From JASLEW01 sp963732005 (GTDB lineage: Bacteria; Acidobacteriota; Thermoanaerobaculia; Multivoradales; UBA5704): a stretch of DNA of 64,000 nucleotides. The number at the start of each line of letters is the position of its first letter. The first letter of the stretch is position 1. A model generated the notes under the pieces. It had not been told where the DNA came from. It searched no databases and saw nothing but the letters and a program-made list of their open reading frames with translations. A program made the translations under genes and the position numbers. The DNA lies in assembly GCA_963732005.1 (NCBI GenBank), contig CAVSXT010000004.1, forward strand, positions 372,001 to 436,000, given 5' to 3'. Shown in pieces: positions 44,148 through 53,546 of this stretch.

Positions 44148-44484
44148 GGCGGAATTGGACGGTCAGTGTACCAGCTTCCACCCGCGACCGGAGGGAGGAT
44201 GGAGCGGATTGGTTGGAGATGCCGGCAAGGTCCGCGGTGGCGGCTGCCGGAGTCGGCAAGGGCGGCCGGACGGCGCCGGCGCCCGGTGCATTACGGAGCT
44301 TGACGGCAATAGTTTCAACCCTGCGGCGCGGCAGGCGACGTCCGAGTCGATCGCAGTCATCAGCGCCGCCGGCAGCCGGCGTTGGCGCCGCCGCCGTCCG
44401 TCCGGCCGTGCCCGCCGCGCCCGCCGGCCGCGCTGATAGACTCGCGCCCGCCGCGCGCCGGCCGGCGGCCGGGGAAAGGATGCC
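44148..44484. other. Intergenic gap between divergent genes
   Basis: 337 bases between the GGDEF-EAL start and the metalloprotease start. No ORF with a family match, tRNA or repeat was seen. Promoters for both genes should lie here; a TTGACG at about 44298 has no good -10 at the right distance, so none is claimed. Confidence 0.5.
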
Positions 44485-47310
44485 GTGCCGCGTGCGCCGA
44501 GGAATAGACGCCCGATGAGAAGCCAGCCGAACCAGTCGAACCGGTCGAGGTACCGCCGCCTGCCGCTTGCCGCCGCCACTCCTGGCCGCTCCGTGGCCGC
44601 CGTCGCTGCCGCCGCCCGCCGGGTCCGTTGCGTGCCGGCGCTCGCCGCCGCACTCGGTTGGCTGCTGCCGCTGCCCGCGGTAGGAGGTCCGGTGGCCGGC
44701 GCCGAGGCGGTGGCGGCTGCGGCTCATGCCGGTGAGGCCGCGGGGGGCGCCGGCCATGGGGCGCTGCCTTCGGTCGCGACCCAGGTCGCGGGCATGGAGC
44801 ACCGCGCCGGGCTGCTCGACCTCTTTCTCGACCGCCGGCACGGCAAGGTCTGGCTGCGGGTGCCGCCGCCGGCCGGCGAGGGCGGGGAGGTGGCGAGCTA
44901 CCTCTACGTCGAGGGCCTGGTCAGCGGCCTGGGCTCGAACCCGGTGGGATTCGACCGCGGCCAGGTCGGCGATGCGCGGGTGGTGACCCTGCGCCGGCTG
45001 GGCGCCAAGCTGCTGGTCGAGGAGCAGAACCTGCGATATCGGGCGCTGGCCGGCAGCGCCGCCGAGCGGCGCGCGGTGCGCGAGTCCTTCGCGCCGTCGG
45101 TGCTGTGGGGCGGCGAGGTGGCGGCCGAGGACGCCGACGGGCAGGCGCTCGTCGACGTCACCGGCTTCGTCGCCCGCGACGCCCACGGCATCGTGCCGCG
45201 CCTCAAGCAGCTGGGCGAGGGCCGATGGAGCCTGGACCGCGAGCGCAGCGCGGTCGATCTCGATTCGTGCCTGGCCTTCCCCGAGAACCTGGAGCTCGAG
45301 GCGGTGCTCACCTTCGTCTCGGACGAGCCGGGCGCCCAGGTGCGCGCCACGGTGCCGGCCGCCGGCGCCATGACGCTGATCCAGCATCAGTCGCTGCTGC
45401 GGCTCCCGGATGACGGCTACCGGCCGCGCCGCTTCGATCCGCGGTCGGGCTCCTTCGGGGTCGATTTCTTCGACTACTCGGCGGCCTTGACCGAACCGAT
45501 CGACGCTCACTGGCTGGCGCGCCACCGGCTCGAGAAGGTCGATCCCGCGGCGCCGCGCTCGCGGGTCAAGCAGCCGCTGGTCTACTACGTGGACTCCGCG
45601 GCGCCGGAGCCGGTCCGCAGCGCCCTGGTCGAAGGCGCCGGCTGGTGGAAGGAGGCTTTCGACAAGGCAGGCCTGATCGACGCCTTCCGCGTCGAGGTGC
45701 TGCCGGAGGGCGTCCAGCCGCTGGACGCGCGCTACAACGTCATCCAGTGGGTGCATCGGTCGACGCGCGGCTGGTCGTATGGCGGCGGCATCGTCGACCC
45801 GCGCACCGGCGAGATGCTCAACGGCCATGTCACCCTGGGCTCGCTGCGCGTGCGCCAGGATCTCCTGCTGTTCGAGGGGCTCCTGGGCACCGCGCACAGC
45901 GGCACCGGCGCGCCCGACGACCCGGTGCAGCTGGCGCTGGCGCGCATCCGCCAGCTGGCGGCCCACGAGGTGGGACACAGCCTGGGGCTGGCGCACAACT
46001 TCGCGGCCTCGACCTACGGCCGCGCCTCGGTGATGGACTATCCGGCGCCGCTGGTGGCGATCACCCCGGCGGGAGACCTCGATCTCTCGCATGCCTACGC
46101 CACCGGCGTCGGGGAGTGGGACGTGCAGGCGATCCGCTATGCCTACATGGAGGTCCCTCCCGGGCCCGACCGCGACGCCAGGGAGCGCGCCGCTCTCGAC
46201 GCGATCCTGCACGAGAACCTGAGCCGGGGATTGATCTATCTCACCGACGAGGACGCTCGTCCGCCGGGGGCCGCGCAGCCGCTGGCGAACCTCTGGGACA
46301 ATGGTCCCGATCCGGTGGCCGGGCTCGCGCAGGCCCTGGCGGTGCGGCGCATCGCCCTGGACCGCTTCGGCGAGGCCAACGTCGCGGTCGGCCGGCCGCT
46401 GGCGACGTTGCAGGAGGTGCTGGCGCCGGTCTATTTCCATCACCGCTACCAGCTCGAGGCGGCGATCAAGGTGATCGGCGGGCTCGACTACGCCTACTCG
46501 ATGCGCGGCACCGGTCCCCAGGAGGCGTTGCCGCTGGCCGCCGCCTGGCAGCGCCGGGCGCTGGCGGCGGCGCTGTCGACGCTGGCGCCGGAAACCCTCG
46601 ACATCCCGGAGAAGGTGGTGGAGCTCATCCTGCCGCGGCCGCCGGCGCACCCGCCCAACGTCGAGCTGTTCGTGGGCGGCGCGGAGCCGGCGTTCGATCC
46701 GCTGGCGGCGGCGGCCGCCGCCGCCGATCTGGCGGTGTCCGGCCTGACCCAGCGCGAGCGCGCGGCGCGGCTGGTCGATTTCCACCGCCGCGATCCGTCG
46801 CTGCTGTCCTTCGAGGAGGTGCTGGGATCGCTGGTCGATGCGGCCTTCGGCGGCCCCGCGGGCGCCCGTGCCCCCGCCGCGACCGCCGGAGCGGCCGGCG
46901 GGCGGCGCGCCGAGTTGCGGCGGGTGGTGCAATGGGTGGTGGTGCGGCGGCTGCTGGATCTGGCCGGCGACCAGGCGGCGGCGCCGGGGGTGCGGGCTCG
47001 CGTCGAATCGCGCCTCGTCGACCTGCGGCGGGCCTTGGAGCGGCGACCGTCCGCTGCCGGCGGCCTGCGCGTCGACCCCGCCGATCGCGCCGAGCGCGAG
47101 ATGCTGGCCCGTGAGATCGCGCGCTTCCTCGAGCGCCGGGCCGCCGAGGGTGGCGCTCCCGGCCAGCCGCCGGCGCCGCCGCCCGGCCAGCCGATCGGCG
47201 GCGCCGCCAGTCGCGACGCCGCGGCCATGGAGGCGCCCGCCGCCGGCGTCTGGCCGGTTGCCGGGAGAGGAGCGCCGCCGACCCTGGCCGGCTGCTCCTG
47301 GGACGAGTGA
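44485..47310 (+). CDS. Exported zinc metalloprotease (HEVGH type, DUF5117-like)
   Basis: 941 residues from GTG 44485; an ATG at 44515 is a likely alternative. A basic N-terminus and hydrophobic stretch suggest export. The middle has VEGLVSGLGSNPVGFDRGQ, LPDDGYRPRRFDPRSG, and the zinc site HEVGHSLGLAHNFAAS with the second Met-turn-like part ASVMDYPAP, all typical of the large zinc-dependent metalloproteases with DUF5117/DUF4953 names in environmental bacteria. A long C-terminal helical region follows. Its stop overlaps the next gene at GTGA. Substrates are unknown. Confidence 0.9.
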   Translation: MPRAPRNRRPMRSQPNQSNRSRYRRLPLAAATPGRSVAAVAAAARRVRCVPALAAALGWLLPLPAVGGPVAGAEAVAAAAHAGEAAGGAGHGALPSVATQVAGMEHRAGLLDLFLDRRHGKVWLRVPPPAGEGGEVASYLYVEGLVSGLGSNPVGFDRGQVGDARVVTLRRLGAKLLVEEQNLRYRALAGSAAERRAVRESFAPSVLWGGEVAAEDADGQALVDVTGFVARDAHGIVPRLKQLGEGRWSLDRERSAVDLDSCLAFPENLELEAVLTFVSDEPGAQVRATVPAAGAMTLIQHQSLLRLPDDGYRPRRFDPRSGSFGVDFFDYSAALTEPIDAHWLARHRLEKVDPAAPRSRVKQPLVYYVDSAAPEPVRSALVEGAGWWKEAFDKAGLIDAFRVEVLPEGVQPLDARYNVIQWVHRSTRGWSYGGGIVDPRTGEMLNGHVTLGSLRVRQDLLLFEGLLGTAHSGTGAPDDPVQLALARIRQLAAHEVGHSLGLAHNFAASTYGRASVMDYPAPLVAITPAGDLDLSHAYATGVGEWDVQAIRYAYMEVPPGPDRDARERAALDAILHENLSRGLIYLTDEDARPPGAAQPLANLWDNGPDPVAGLAQALAVRRIALDRFGEANVAVGRPLATLQEVLAPVYFHHRYQLEAAIKVIGGLDYAYSMRGTGPQEALPLAAAWQRRALAAALSTLAPETLDIPEKVVELILPRPPAHPPNVELFVGGAEPAFDPLAAAAAAADLAVSGLTQRERAARLVDFHRRDPSLLSFEEVLGSLVDAAFGGPAGARAPAATAGAAGGRRAELRRVVQWVVVRRLLDLAGDQAAAPGVRARVESRLVDLRRALERRPSAAGGLRVDPADRAEREMLAREIARFLERRAAEGGAPGQPPAPPPGQPIGGAASRDAAAMEAPAAGVWPVAGRGAPPTLAGCSWDE

Positions 47311-48533
47311 GCCGCAGCCGCCGCGGCGGTGCCGGCCGGGGAGCCCGCCAGGGCAGGGCGCCGGCGGCGCCCGCGTCGCCGGAAGGCCCGGAGGGATCCT
47401 CGCCGCCAGCCGCCGCCGGTCGAGGTCCGGACAAAGCGGGCCGGCCGGCGGGCACTGCCCGCGCCGGTGGGGGCCGGGAATCGAAGGCGACCCGGAAGGC
47501 GAAAGCGATCCGGGCTCCGCGCCAGGGCGGTCCGACGGCCGAGAGCCGCGCCGGCCGGCCGCGCCGCTGGCCGCTGGCGGTCCTCGCCGCGGGTGCCGCC
47601 GGGGGCCTGTTGCTGGCCGTCCTGCTGGCCCGGTCGCACGGCGCGCAGGCCTCCTCCGGCACGGCAGGCGGCGGCCGGTTGCAGGCGTCATCGGCCGGTG
47701 CAGCGGCGGCGGCGCAGGGCGGCGGCGCGACCCCTGCCGCAGGGGCCTCGACCGGCGCGCCAAGCGGGACGTCCGCGCTCACCGGGACGCCTGCGGCTTC
47801 CGGCCCACCGGTTCAGCCCGTGCCGGGAGCCGCCGAGCGGCTGAAGGTCAAGGTGCTGTCGGTGCGGCCGCACGATCCCACCTGCTACACCCAGGGCCTG
47901 GTGTGGGACCGCGGCACCCTCTACGAGAGCTGCGGTCTGTACGGTCGATCCAGCGTGCGCCAGGTCGACCCGCGGACCGGCGAGGTGCTGCGCCGCCTCG
48001 ACGTGCCGCCGGGCTTCTTCGCCGAGGGGCTGGCCGAGGTCGGCAACCGCCTGGTGCAGCTCACCTGGAGGGAGGGAGCGGCGTTCGTCTACGACCTGCG
48101 GCGCTTCGAGCGGACCGGCGAGCGCCACTACGAGGGGGAAGGCTGGGGGCTGTGCGACGACGGCCGGCGGCTGGTGATGAGCGACGGCTCGGACCGGCTC
48201 AGCTTCCGCGATCGGCAGACCTTCGTGCCGCTCGGCGGCGTGGACGTGCGGCTGGACGGCAGCCCGGCGCGCCAGCTCAACGAGCTCGAATGCGTCGGCG
48301 GCGTGGTCTACGCCAATGTCTATATGACCGATCAGATCCTGCGCATCGATCCCGCCAGCGGCCGGGTCGGCGCGGCAATCGACGCCGGCGGCCTGCTCGA
48401 CGCCGCCGAGCAGGCCCAGGCCGACGTGCTCAACGGCATTGCCTACGATCCGGCGAAGCGGACGTTCCTGATCACCGGCAAGCTGTGGCCGAAACTGTTC
48501 GAGGTGGTGTTCGTGCCCGTTTCCGGGCGGTGA
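47307..48533 (+). CDS. Glutaminyl-peptide cyclotransferase with long basic N-terminus
   Basis: 408 residues from GTG 47307, overlapping the protease stop (GTGA). About 100 charged, Arg/Gly/Pro-rich residues precede a transmembrane anchor and an Ala/Gly spacer. From about residue 180 comes the beta-propeller family of plant-type glutamine cyclotransferases: VRPHDPTCYTQGLVWDRGTL, YESCGLYGRSSVR, LVQLTWREG, EGWGLCDDGRRLVMSDGSD and LNELECVGGVVYANVY. It turns N-terminal Gln into pyroglutamate outside the membrane. Coupling to a protease suggests the two may act on the same peptides. The long basic extension is unusual. Confidence 0.9.
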   Translation: MSRSRRGGAGRGARQGRAPAAPASPEGPEGSSPPAAAGRGPDKAGRPAGTARAGGGRESKATRKAKAIRAPRQGGPTAESRAGRPRRWPLAVLAAGAAGGLLLAVLLARSHGAQASSGTAGGGRLQASSAGAAAAAQGGGATPAAGASTGAPSGTSALTGTPAASGPPVQPVPGAAERLKVKVLSVRPHDPTCYTQGLVWDRGTLYESCGLYGRSSVRQVDPRTGEVLRRLDVPPGFFAEGLAEVGNRLVQLTWREGAAFVYDLRRFERTGERHYEGEGWGLCDDGRRLVMSDGSDRLSFRDRQTFVPLGGVDVRLDGSPARQLNELECVGGVVYANVYMTDQILRIDPASGRVGAAIDAGGLLDAAEQAQADVLNGIAYDPAKRTFLITGKLWPKLFEVVFVPVSGR

Positions 48534-48598
48534 CTTCCGGGGTTCCGGGGTTCTGGGGCTCCGGGGTGCCGCGTGGCGGCGTGCCGGCGACCGCGGGG

Positions 48599-48886
48599 TC
48601 AGGCGACCGGCGCTTCGATCTTGAGCATGCGGCCCCAGGCGGTGCGGAGGTTCTCGGGCAGATCGAGGGTCGGGAAGACCTCCTTGACCTCCTCGCGGCT
48701 GACGTAGGCCCAGATGTCGTCCCACTGGGCATAGCGCAGCAGGTGCGAGATGACCCAGGCGCGTTGATCGCTGGTTCCCTGCCGCAGCAGGTGACGGGCC
48801 TCGTCGGCGGTGACCTTTTGATCGGGGAAGAAGTAGAGGAACTCGGAGCGGTTCGCACCCTCGCGGTTTTTTCCCGACCCGTTCAT
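48599..48886 (-). CDS. Small conserved-type protein with leaderless start
   Basis: 95 residues from ATG 48884-48886 (MNGSGKN). The middle ADEARHLLRQGTSDQRAWV and HLLRYAQWDDIWAYVSREEVK, then FPTLDLPENLRTAW, resembles a family of small proteins that in other genomes often precede AbiEii-type nucleotidyltransferase genes; that recollection is not proof. There is no such gene next to it here. A -10 TATACT ends six bases before the ATG, so the mRNA probably starts at the start codon. A longer start at 48910 would put the promoter inside the gene. Confidence 0.7.
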   Translation of the reverse strand: MNGSGKNREGANRSEFLYFFPDQKVTADEARHLLRQGTSDQRAWVISHLLRYAQWDDIWAYVSREEVKEVFPTLDLPENLRTAWGRMLKIEAPVA

Positions 48887-48892
48887 GATGTC

Positions 48893-48920
48893 AGTATAGC
48901 GGTCCGTCACCGATTCGCAA
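48893..48920 (-). promoter_or_regulatory. Promoter for a leaderless transcript
   Basis: Minus strand: TTGCGA at 48920-48915, spacer of 16 bases, TATACT at 48898-48893. Six bases later is the ATG at 48886, close to where transcription would start, so no 5' leader or ribosome binding site is expected. Confidence 0.55.
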
Positions 48921-49031
48921 CCGCGCGTGCGGCGCCTCGACGCGGCTGCTCCGCCGCGTACGGCAGGTGGTCCTGCGGCCCTTGACCGCGTCCCTGCTCT
49001 CCGTTACATTGCGGGCGACTCGAGGCCTAGG

Positions 49032-49107
49032 GCGGGCATAACTCAGCTGGTAGAGTGCAAGCTTCCCAAGCTTGATGTCGCGGGTTCGAGTCCCGTTGCC
49101 CGCTCCA
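49032..49107 (+). tRNA. tRNA-Gly (anticodon CCC)
   Basis: Acceptor GCGGGCA pairs with TGCCCGC, anticodon loop TTCCCAA gives CCC, T arm GGGTTCGAGTCCC, 3' TCCA. The D arm has CTCAGCTGGTAGAG. All stems pair. Confidence 0.97.
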
Positions 49108-49146
49108 TTCGACCTCGTTCCCGAACCATCCGACCGGTATCCGCCC

Positions 49147-49668
49147 ATGCCAATCTTTCGCCGCGACCCGCCCGCCGGTCCGTTCCGGTCCGCCGCGGGC
49201 GACCCGTCGTCCGGCGACGGCTCGGGCGGCGCGCGGCGCGCCACGGTCACCGTCATCGCCCCAGGCACCAAGGTTCAGGGCAAGGTGACCGGCTCGACCG
49301 AGCTGCAGATCGCCGGCGAGCTCGACGGCGAGGTCCTGGTCGAGGCGCTGGTGGTGGTGGGCGCCGGGGGTTCGGTGACCGGTCCGATTCACGGCCAGGT
49401 GGTGAGGGTCGCCGGCCAGGTGGCGGGCAACGTCAGCGGCAGCGAGCGCGTCGAGGTCGGCGCCGGCGGCAGCGTCGAGGGTGACATTACCGCGCCGCGG
49501 GTGACGATCGCCGAGGGCGCCTTCTTCAAGGGCAAGATCGAGATGCAGTCCGAGAAGAACCGGGAGCCGCGGCGGGCGGGCAAGGCAGCCGCCGACGCCC
49601 CCCCGGGCGACGCCAGCGCCGGCAAAACGTCCAATGCCTCCAGCAAGGTCGAGGCGGGGAGCAAATAG
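49147..49668 (+). CDS. Bactofilin
   Basis: 173 residues from ATG 49147. A short basic start, then the DUF583 beta-helix: TVIAPGTKVQGKVTGSTELQI, GELDGEVLVEALVVVGAGGS, VTGPIHGQVVRVAGQVAGNV and EGDITAPRVTIAEGAFFKGK, with the regular six-residue turns of bactofilins. The tail is charged and Ala/Ser-rich. Bactofilins are polymerising cytoskeletal proteins that organise the envelope or cell shape. It is followed by the alanine dehydrogenase gene by one base and may share its transcript. It starts 40 bases after tRNA-Gly. Confidence 0.92.
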   Translation: MPIFRRDPPAGPFRSAAGDPSSGDGSGGARRATVTVIAPGTKVQGKVTGSTELQIAGELDGEVLVEALVVVGAGGSVTGPIHGQVVRVAGQVAGNVSGSERVEVGAGGSVEGDITAPRVTIAEGAFFKGKIEMQSEKNREPRRAGKAAADAPPGDASAGKTSNASSKVEAGSK

Positions 49669-49669
49669 C

Positions 49670-50779
<1,110 letters not shown>

Positions 50780-50805
50780 CCCGACCCTGAGGTCGCCCCT
50801 GGCGA

Positions 50806-51801
50806 TCAGGCGTCCCAGCCCGGCAGCGCCGGGAAGGGTTCGCCGGCGGCATCCTGCCAGAGGCCGATCAGGTCCACGGGCACCGGCGCCTCGCAGCGCA
50901 GCCACTCTCCGGGTTCGCCGGTGGGGAGCGCCAGGCGCCAGGCGTGCAGGGCGGGGCGAGGGAAATCGCGCAGCGGCGCCTGGGCGGGGCGGGGCAGGGC
51001 GCGCCAGCGGGCTTCGCCATAGACCGGATCGCCCACCAGTGGGTGGCCGATGCTCTTCAGATGGACGCGGATCTGATGGGTGCGGCCGGTGCCGAGGTCG
51101 AGCTGCAGCAGCGCGACGGCGGACCGCGCCGCCAGCACCCGGTAGCCGGTGCGCGCCGGCCGGCCGTCCGGGCGGACGGTCATCTCCTGACGCCGCTCGC
51201 GATGGCGGCCGATCGGTGCTTCGATCACGCCGGTGGCCCGTGCGGGCCGGTCGTGGACGATCGCCAGGTAGCGCTTCACCACCGTACGTCCGGCGAAGGC
51301 GCGGCTCAAGCGGTGGTAGGCGGCGGCGGTGCGCGCCGCCACCATCACGCCGCTGGTGCCGCGGTCCAGCCGATGCACGATTCCCGGCCTGCCGAGGCCG
51401 CCGACGCCGGCCATCTCCGGATAGCGCGACAGCAGCAGATGAGCGAGGGTACCGGTGGCGCGCCCCGCTCCGGGATGCACCGTCAGGCCGGCGGGCTTGT
51501 CGAGCACCACCAGGTCGCCGTCTTCGTGGAGCACCGTCAGATCACCGGGCTCCGGCACCAGGGTCTCGACGGCCGGAGGCGGCGGATCGCACTCGACGAG
51601 GTCGCCGGGAGTCACCGCGTCGGCAGCCTTCGCCGGACGGCCGTTGAGCCGCACGCGGCCGGCGCGGATCCACTGCTGGACCTGATTGCGGGGGAGCTGG
51701 CAGGCGGCGGCGACGTGGCGGTCGAGCCGTTCGCCGGCGGCGTGGGTTGCCGGCGTGCCGGCGATATCGCCGATGTTGGCGATGTCGACGGCGTGGGCCA
51801 C
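50806..51801 (-). CDS. rluD: RluA-family pseudouridine synthase
   Basis: 331 residues, starting at GTG 51799-51801. An N-terminal segment VDIANIGDIAGTPATH encoded by short tandem-like codons precedes the S4 RNA-binding domain (ERLDRHVAAACQLPRNQVQQ, RVRLNGRPAKAAD). The catalytic domain has LVVLDKPAGLTVHPGAG, GIVHRLDRGTSGVMV with the catalytic Asp, and TGRTHQIRVHLKSIGHPLVG. It converts uridine to pseudouridine in rRNA. The gene symbol is by family; RluD and RluC cannot be told apart here. It follows lspA by 26 bases on the same strand. Confidence 0.93.
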   Translation of the reverse strand: MAHAVDIANIGDIAGTPATHAAGERLDRHVAAACQLPRNQVQQWIRAGRVRLNGRPAKAADAVTPGDLVECDPPPPAVETLVPEPGDLTVLHEDGDLVVLDKPAGLTVHPGAGRATGTLAHLLLSRYPEMAGVGGLGRPGIVHRLDRGTSGVMVAARTAAAYHRLSRAFAGRTVVKRYLAIVHDRPARATGVIEAPIGRHRERRQEMTVRPDGRPARTGYRVLAARSAVALLQLDLGTGRTHQIRVHLKSIGHPLVGDPVYGEARWRALPRPAQAPLRDFPRPALHAWRLALPTGEPGEWLRCEAPVPVDLIGLWQDAAGEPFPALPGWDA

Positions 51802-51827
51802 CGTCCAGGACCGGCGGCCGGTGCCGC

Positions 51828-52397
51828 TCAAGCGACCGGCGGCTCGGGTGCGGGAGCGCCGGCGCGGCGCGATCGGAGGCTGTCGATCGCCATCAGCACG
51901 ATGCCGATCGAGATCGCCGCGTCGGCGACGTTGAACGACGGCCAGTGATGGATGCCGACATAGACATCGATGAAATCGGTCACCGCGCCGCTCGCGATGC
52001 GGTCGATGAGGTTGCCGACCGCGCCGCCGACCACCAGCGCGAGGGCGATCAGCAGGCCGCGGTCGCGCGGCGAGGCATAGCCGAAGTAAGCGGACACGGC
52101 GCTCAGCGCGACGAGGCCCAATCCGGTCAGCAGCCAGCTCGCGTTCATGCCATTGTTGGCGAACAGCCCGAAGGCGACGCCGGTGTTGCGGACGTGGGTG
52201 AGGTTGAGCAGGCCCGGCACGATGGGCTGGGCCACGTGGTGGGCGAGATGGACCTCGACCAGCCACTTGGTCCATTGATCGAGGACCACGACCGCCAGCG
52301 ACACCAGGAGGTACCGCAGCTTGCCGGGATCGCCGGCGGCGGTTGAGGTGATGGCGCCGGCGGCGGCGGGCTCGAAGTGCTGGATGTCTTCGGTCAA
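51828..52397 (-). CDS. lspA: Lipoprotein signal peptidase
   Basis: 189 residues from TTG 52395-52397, with ggag upstream; the frame is open further but has no family part. It is an integral membrane aspartyl protease that trims lipoproteins after lipid attachment. Motifs: VVVLDQWTKWLVEVHL, HVRNTGVAFGLFANN, VGGAVGNLIDRIASG and VTDFIDVYVGIHHWPSFNVADAAISIG with both catalytic Asp residues (NLIDR, FNVAD). Four transmembrane helices fit. It lies in the thiE-lspA-rluD run. Confidence 0.95.
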   Translation of the reverse strand: MTEDIQHFEPAAAGAITSTAAGDPGKLRYLLVSLAVVVLDQWTKWLVEVHLAHHVAQPIVPGLLNLTHVRNTGVAFGLFANNGMNASWLLTGLGLVALSAVSAYFGYASPRDRGLLIALALVVGGAVGNLIDRIASGAVTDFIDVYVGIHHWPSFNVADAAISIGIVLMAIDSLRSRRAGAPAPEPPVA

Positions 52398-52410
52398 GCG
52401 GAATCTCCAC

Positions 52411-53166
52411 TCAGGGGAACCAGACGACGGCGGCGGTCGCCACCTGCCGCAGCCAGGCGACGGCGGCCCCGCTATCGGGGGCCTCCGGATGGAAGAGCCG
52501 GATCGCGGCGATGCCTGCGGCCCCGGCCTCGGCGATCTCCCCAAACCGTTCTAGTGTAACGCCACCGAGGGCATAAACGGGAATGCCGAGGCGCGCGGCG
52601 CGAGCCAGCAGCCGCACCCTGGTGGGCACGCTGCCGGCGGCCTTGCCCGGCGTCGGATAGACCGGTCCGAAGACCACGTAATCGGCGCCGTCGTCGCGGG
52701 CCCGCTCGATCTCCTCGAGCCGGTGGGTGGAGACGCCGATCAGCGGGCCGCGGCCGAACCGGGATCGCAGGGCGCCGGCCGGCACCCCGTCGGCGGGGAG
52801 GTGAACGCCGTCGGCGCCGGCGGCGAGGGCGAGGTCGGCGCGGCCGTTCACCAGCAGGCGCGAGGGTGGCGGCAGGGCGCTGCGGGCCTGTTGCGCCAGC
52901 TGGTAGAGCGGCAGGTCGTCGAGATGCTTCTCGCGAAGCTGCAGGGCGTCGATCCCGGCCGCCGCGAGGGCGGCGAGCCAGGCCGTTGCCGTCTGGTCCG
53001 CGCCGTCCTGGGCGGCTAAGGCGGCGCCGGCGATGTTTGCATCGGCGGCGCTGGTGCCGCCGGGACGGCTGGTGAGCCGGCTGATCGCCAGCAGCCGAAA
53101 TGGGCGACCGGGAGACGAGGAGGGTGCGGCCGGGCCGCTAACCTGCTGCTGGCTCGCGCCCGCCAT
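52411..53166 (-). CDS. thiE: Thiamine-phosphate synthase/TenI-like protein
   Basis: 251 residues. A Pro/Ser-rich N-terminus of about 45 residues precedes the TIM barrel: IDALQLREKHLDD, LLVNGRADLALAAGADGVHLP, IGVSTHRLEEIERARDDGAD, YVVFGPVYPTPGKAA and VYALGGVTLERFGEIAEAGA. These are the ThiE/TenI motifs. ThiE joins the pyrimidine and thiazole parts of thiamine; TenI is a close relative, and the two are hard to separate by eye. No other thiamine genes are near. It follows the small membrane protein by 3 bases. Confidence 0.88.
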   Translation of the reverse strand: MAGASQQQVSGPAAPSSSPGRPFRLLAISRLTSRPGGTSAADANIAGAALAAQDGADQTATAWLAALAAAGIDALQLREKHLDDLPLYQLAQQARSALPPPSRLLVNGRADLALAAGADGVHLPADGVPAGALRSRFGRGPLIGVSTHRLEEIERARDDGADYVVFGPVYPTPGKAAGSVPTRVRLLARAARLGIPVYALGGVTLERFGEIAEAGAAGIAAIRLFHPEAPDSGAAVAWLRQVATAAVVWFP

Positions 53167-53169
53167 CGG

Positions 53170-53427
53170 CTAGACGTTGGGGTCGACCCGCAGGCGCCGG
53201 TAGAGCGCGCCGGTCAGGTCGTGCATGCTCCAGACGAGGTGCACCAGGCCGAAGCCGCTCACCGCGCCGCGGAACGCGGGATGCAGGACGAGCGCCCGCA
53301 ACGCCGCCGACGGCAGCATCAGCACGGTGCGATCCCAGCCGGGGCTCCATGGCGAGAACAGCAGGAAGAAGCCTGCCTCCAGGCAATAGATGATGAAGAA
53401 AGCGCGAAGCAGGCCCTGAATGCGCAT
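53170..53427 (-). CDS. Small membrane protein, unknown
   Basis: 85 residues. Two hydrophobic segments (about 6-24 and 38-60): IQGLLRAFFIIYCLEAGFFL and PSAALRALVLHPAF with VSGFGLVHLVWS. A basic tail ends in YRRLRVDP. It begins a run with thiE, lspA and rluD, with only 3 bases to thiE. No family is recognised. It may have a role in the membrane or be a small subunit of a larger unit. Confidence 0.75.
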   Translation of the reverse strand: MRIQGLLRAFFIIYCLEAGFFLLFSPWSPGWDRTVLMLPSAALRALVLHPAFRGAVSGFGLVHLVWSMHDLTGALYRRLRVDPNV

Positions 53428-53546
53428 GAGGAGGGGGATTGTAGCGCGCCGGCCACTCCCAGGCCGGGAAGCGCCGGGTCAGGCCGGCGCGCCCCGGCAC
53501 CCCGAGCCGTCGGGGTTCGCGGGGCGCTCCGGCCTGGGGTCGTGGA

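Noticed and set aside
41929..47763. Open frame of about 2100 codons on the minus strand covering several genes
   Set aside because: Only the last 193 codons (DUF4337) look like a protein; the rest is antisense to the metalloprotease and cyclase or in a wrong frame of the GGDEF-EAL gene.
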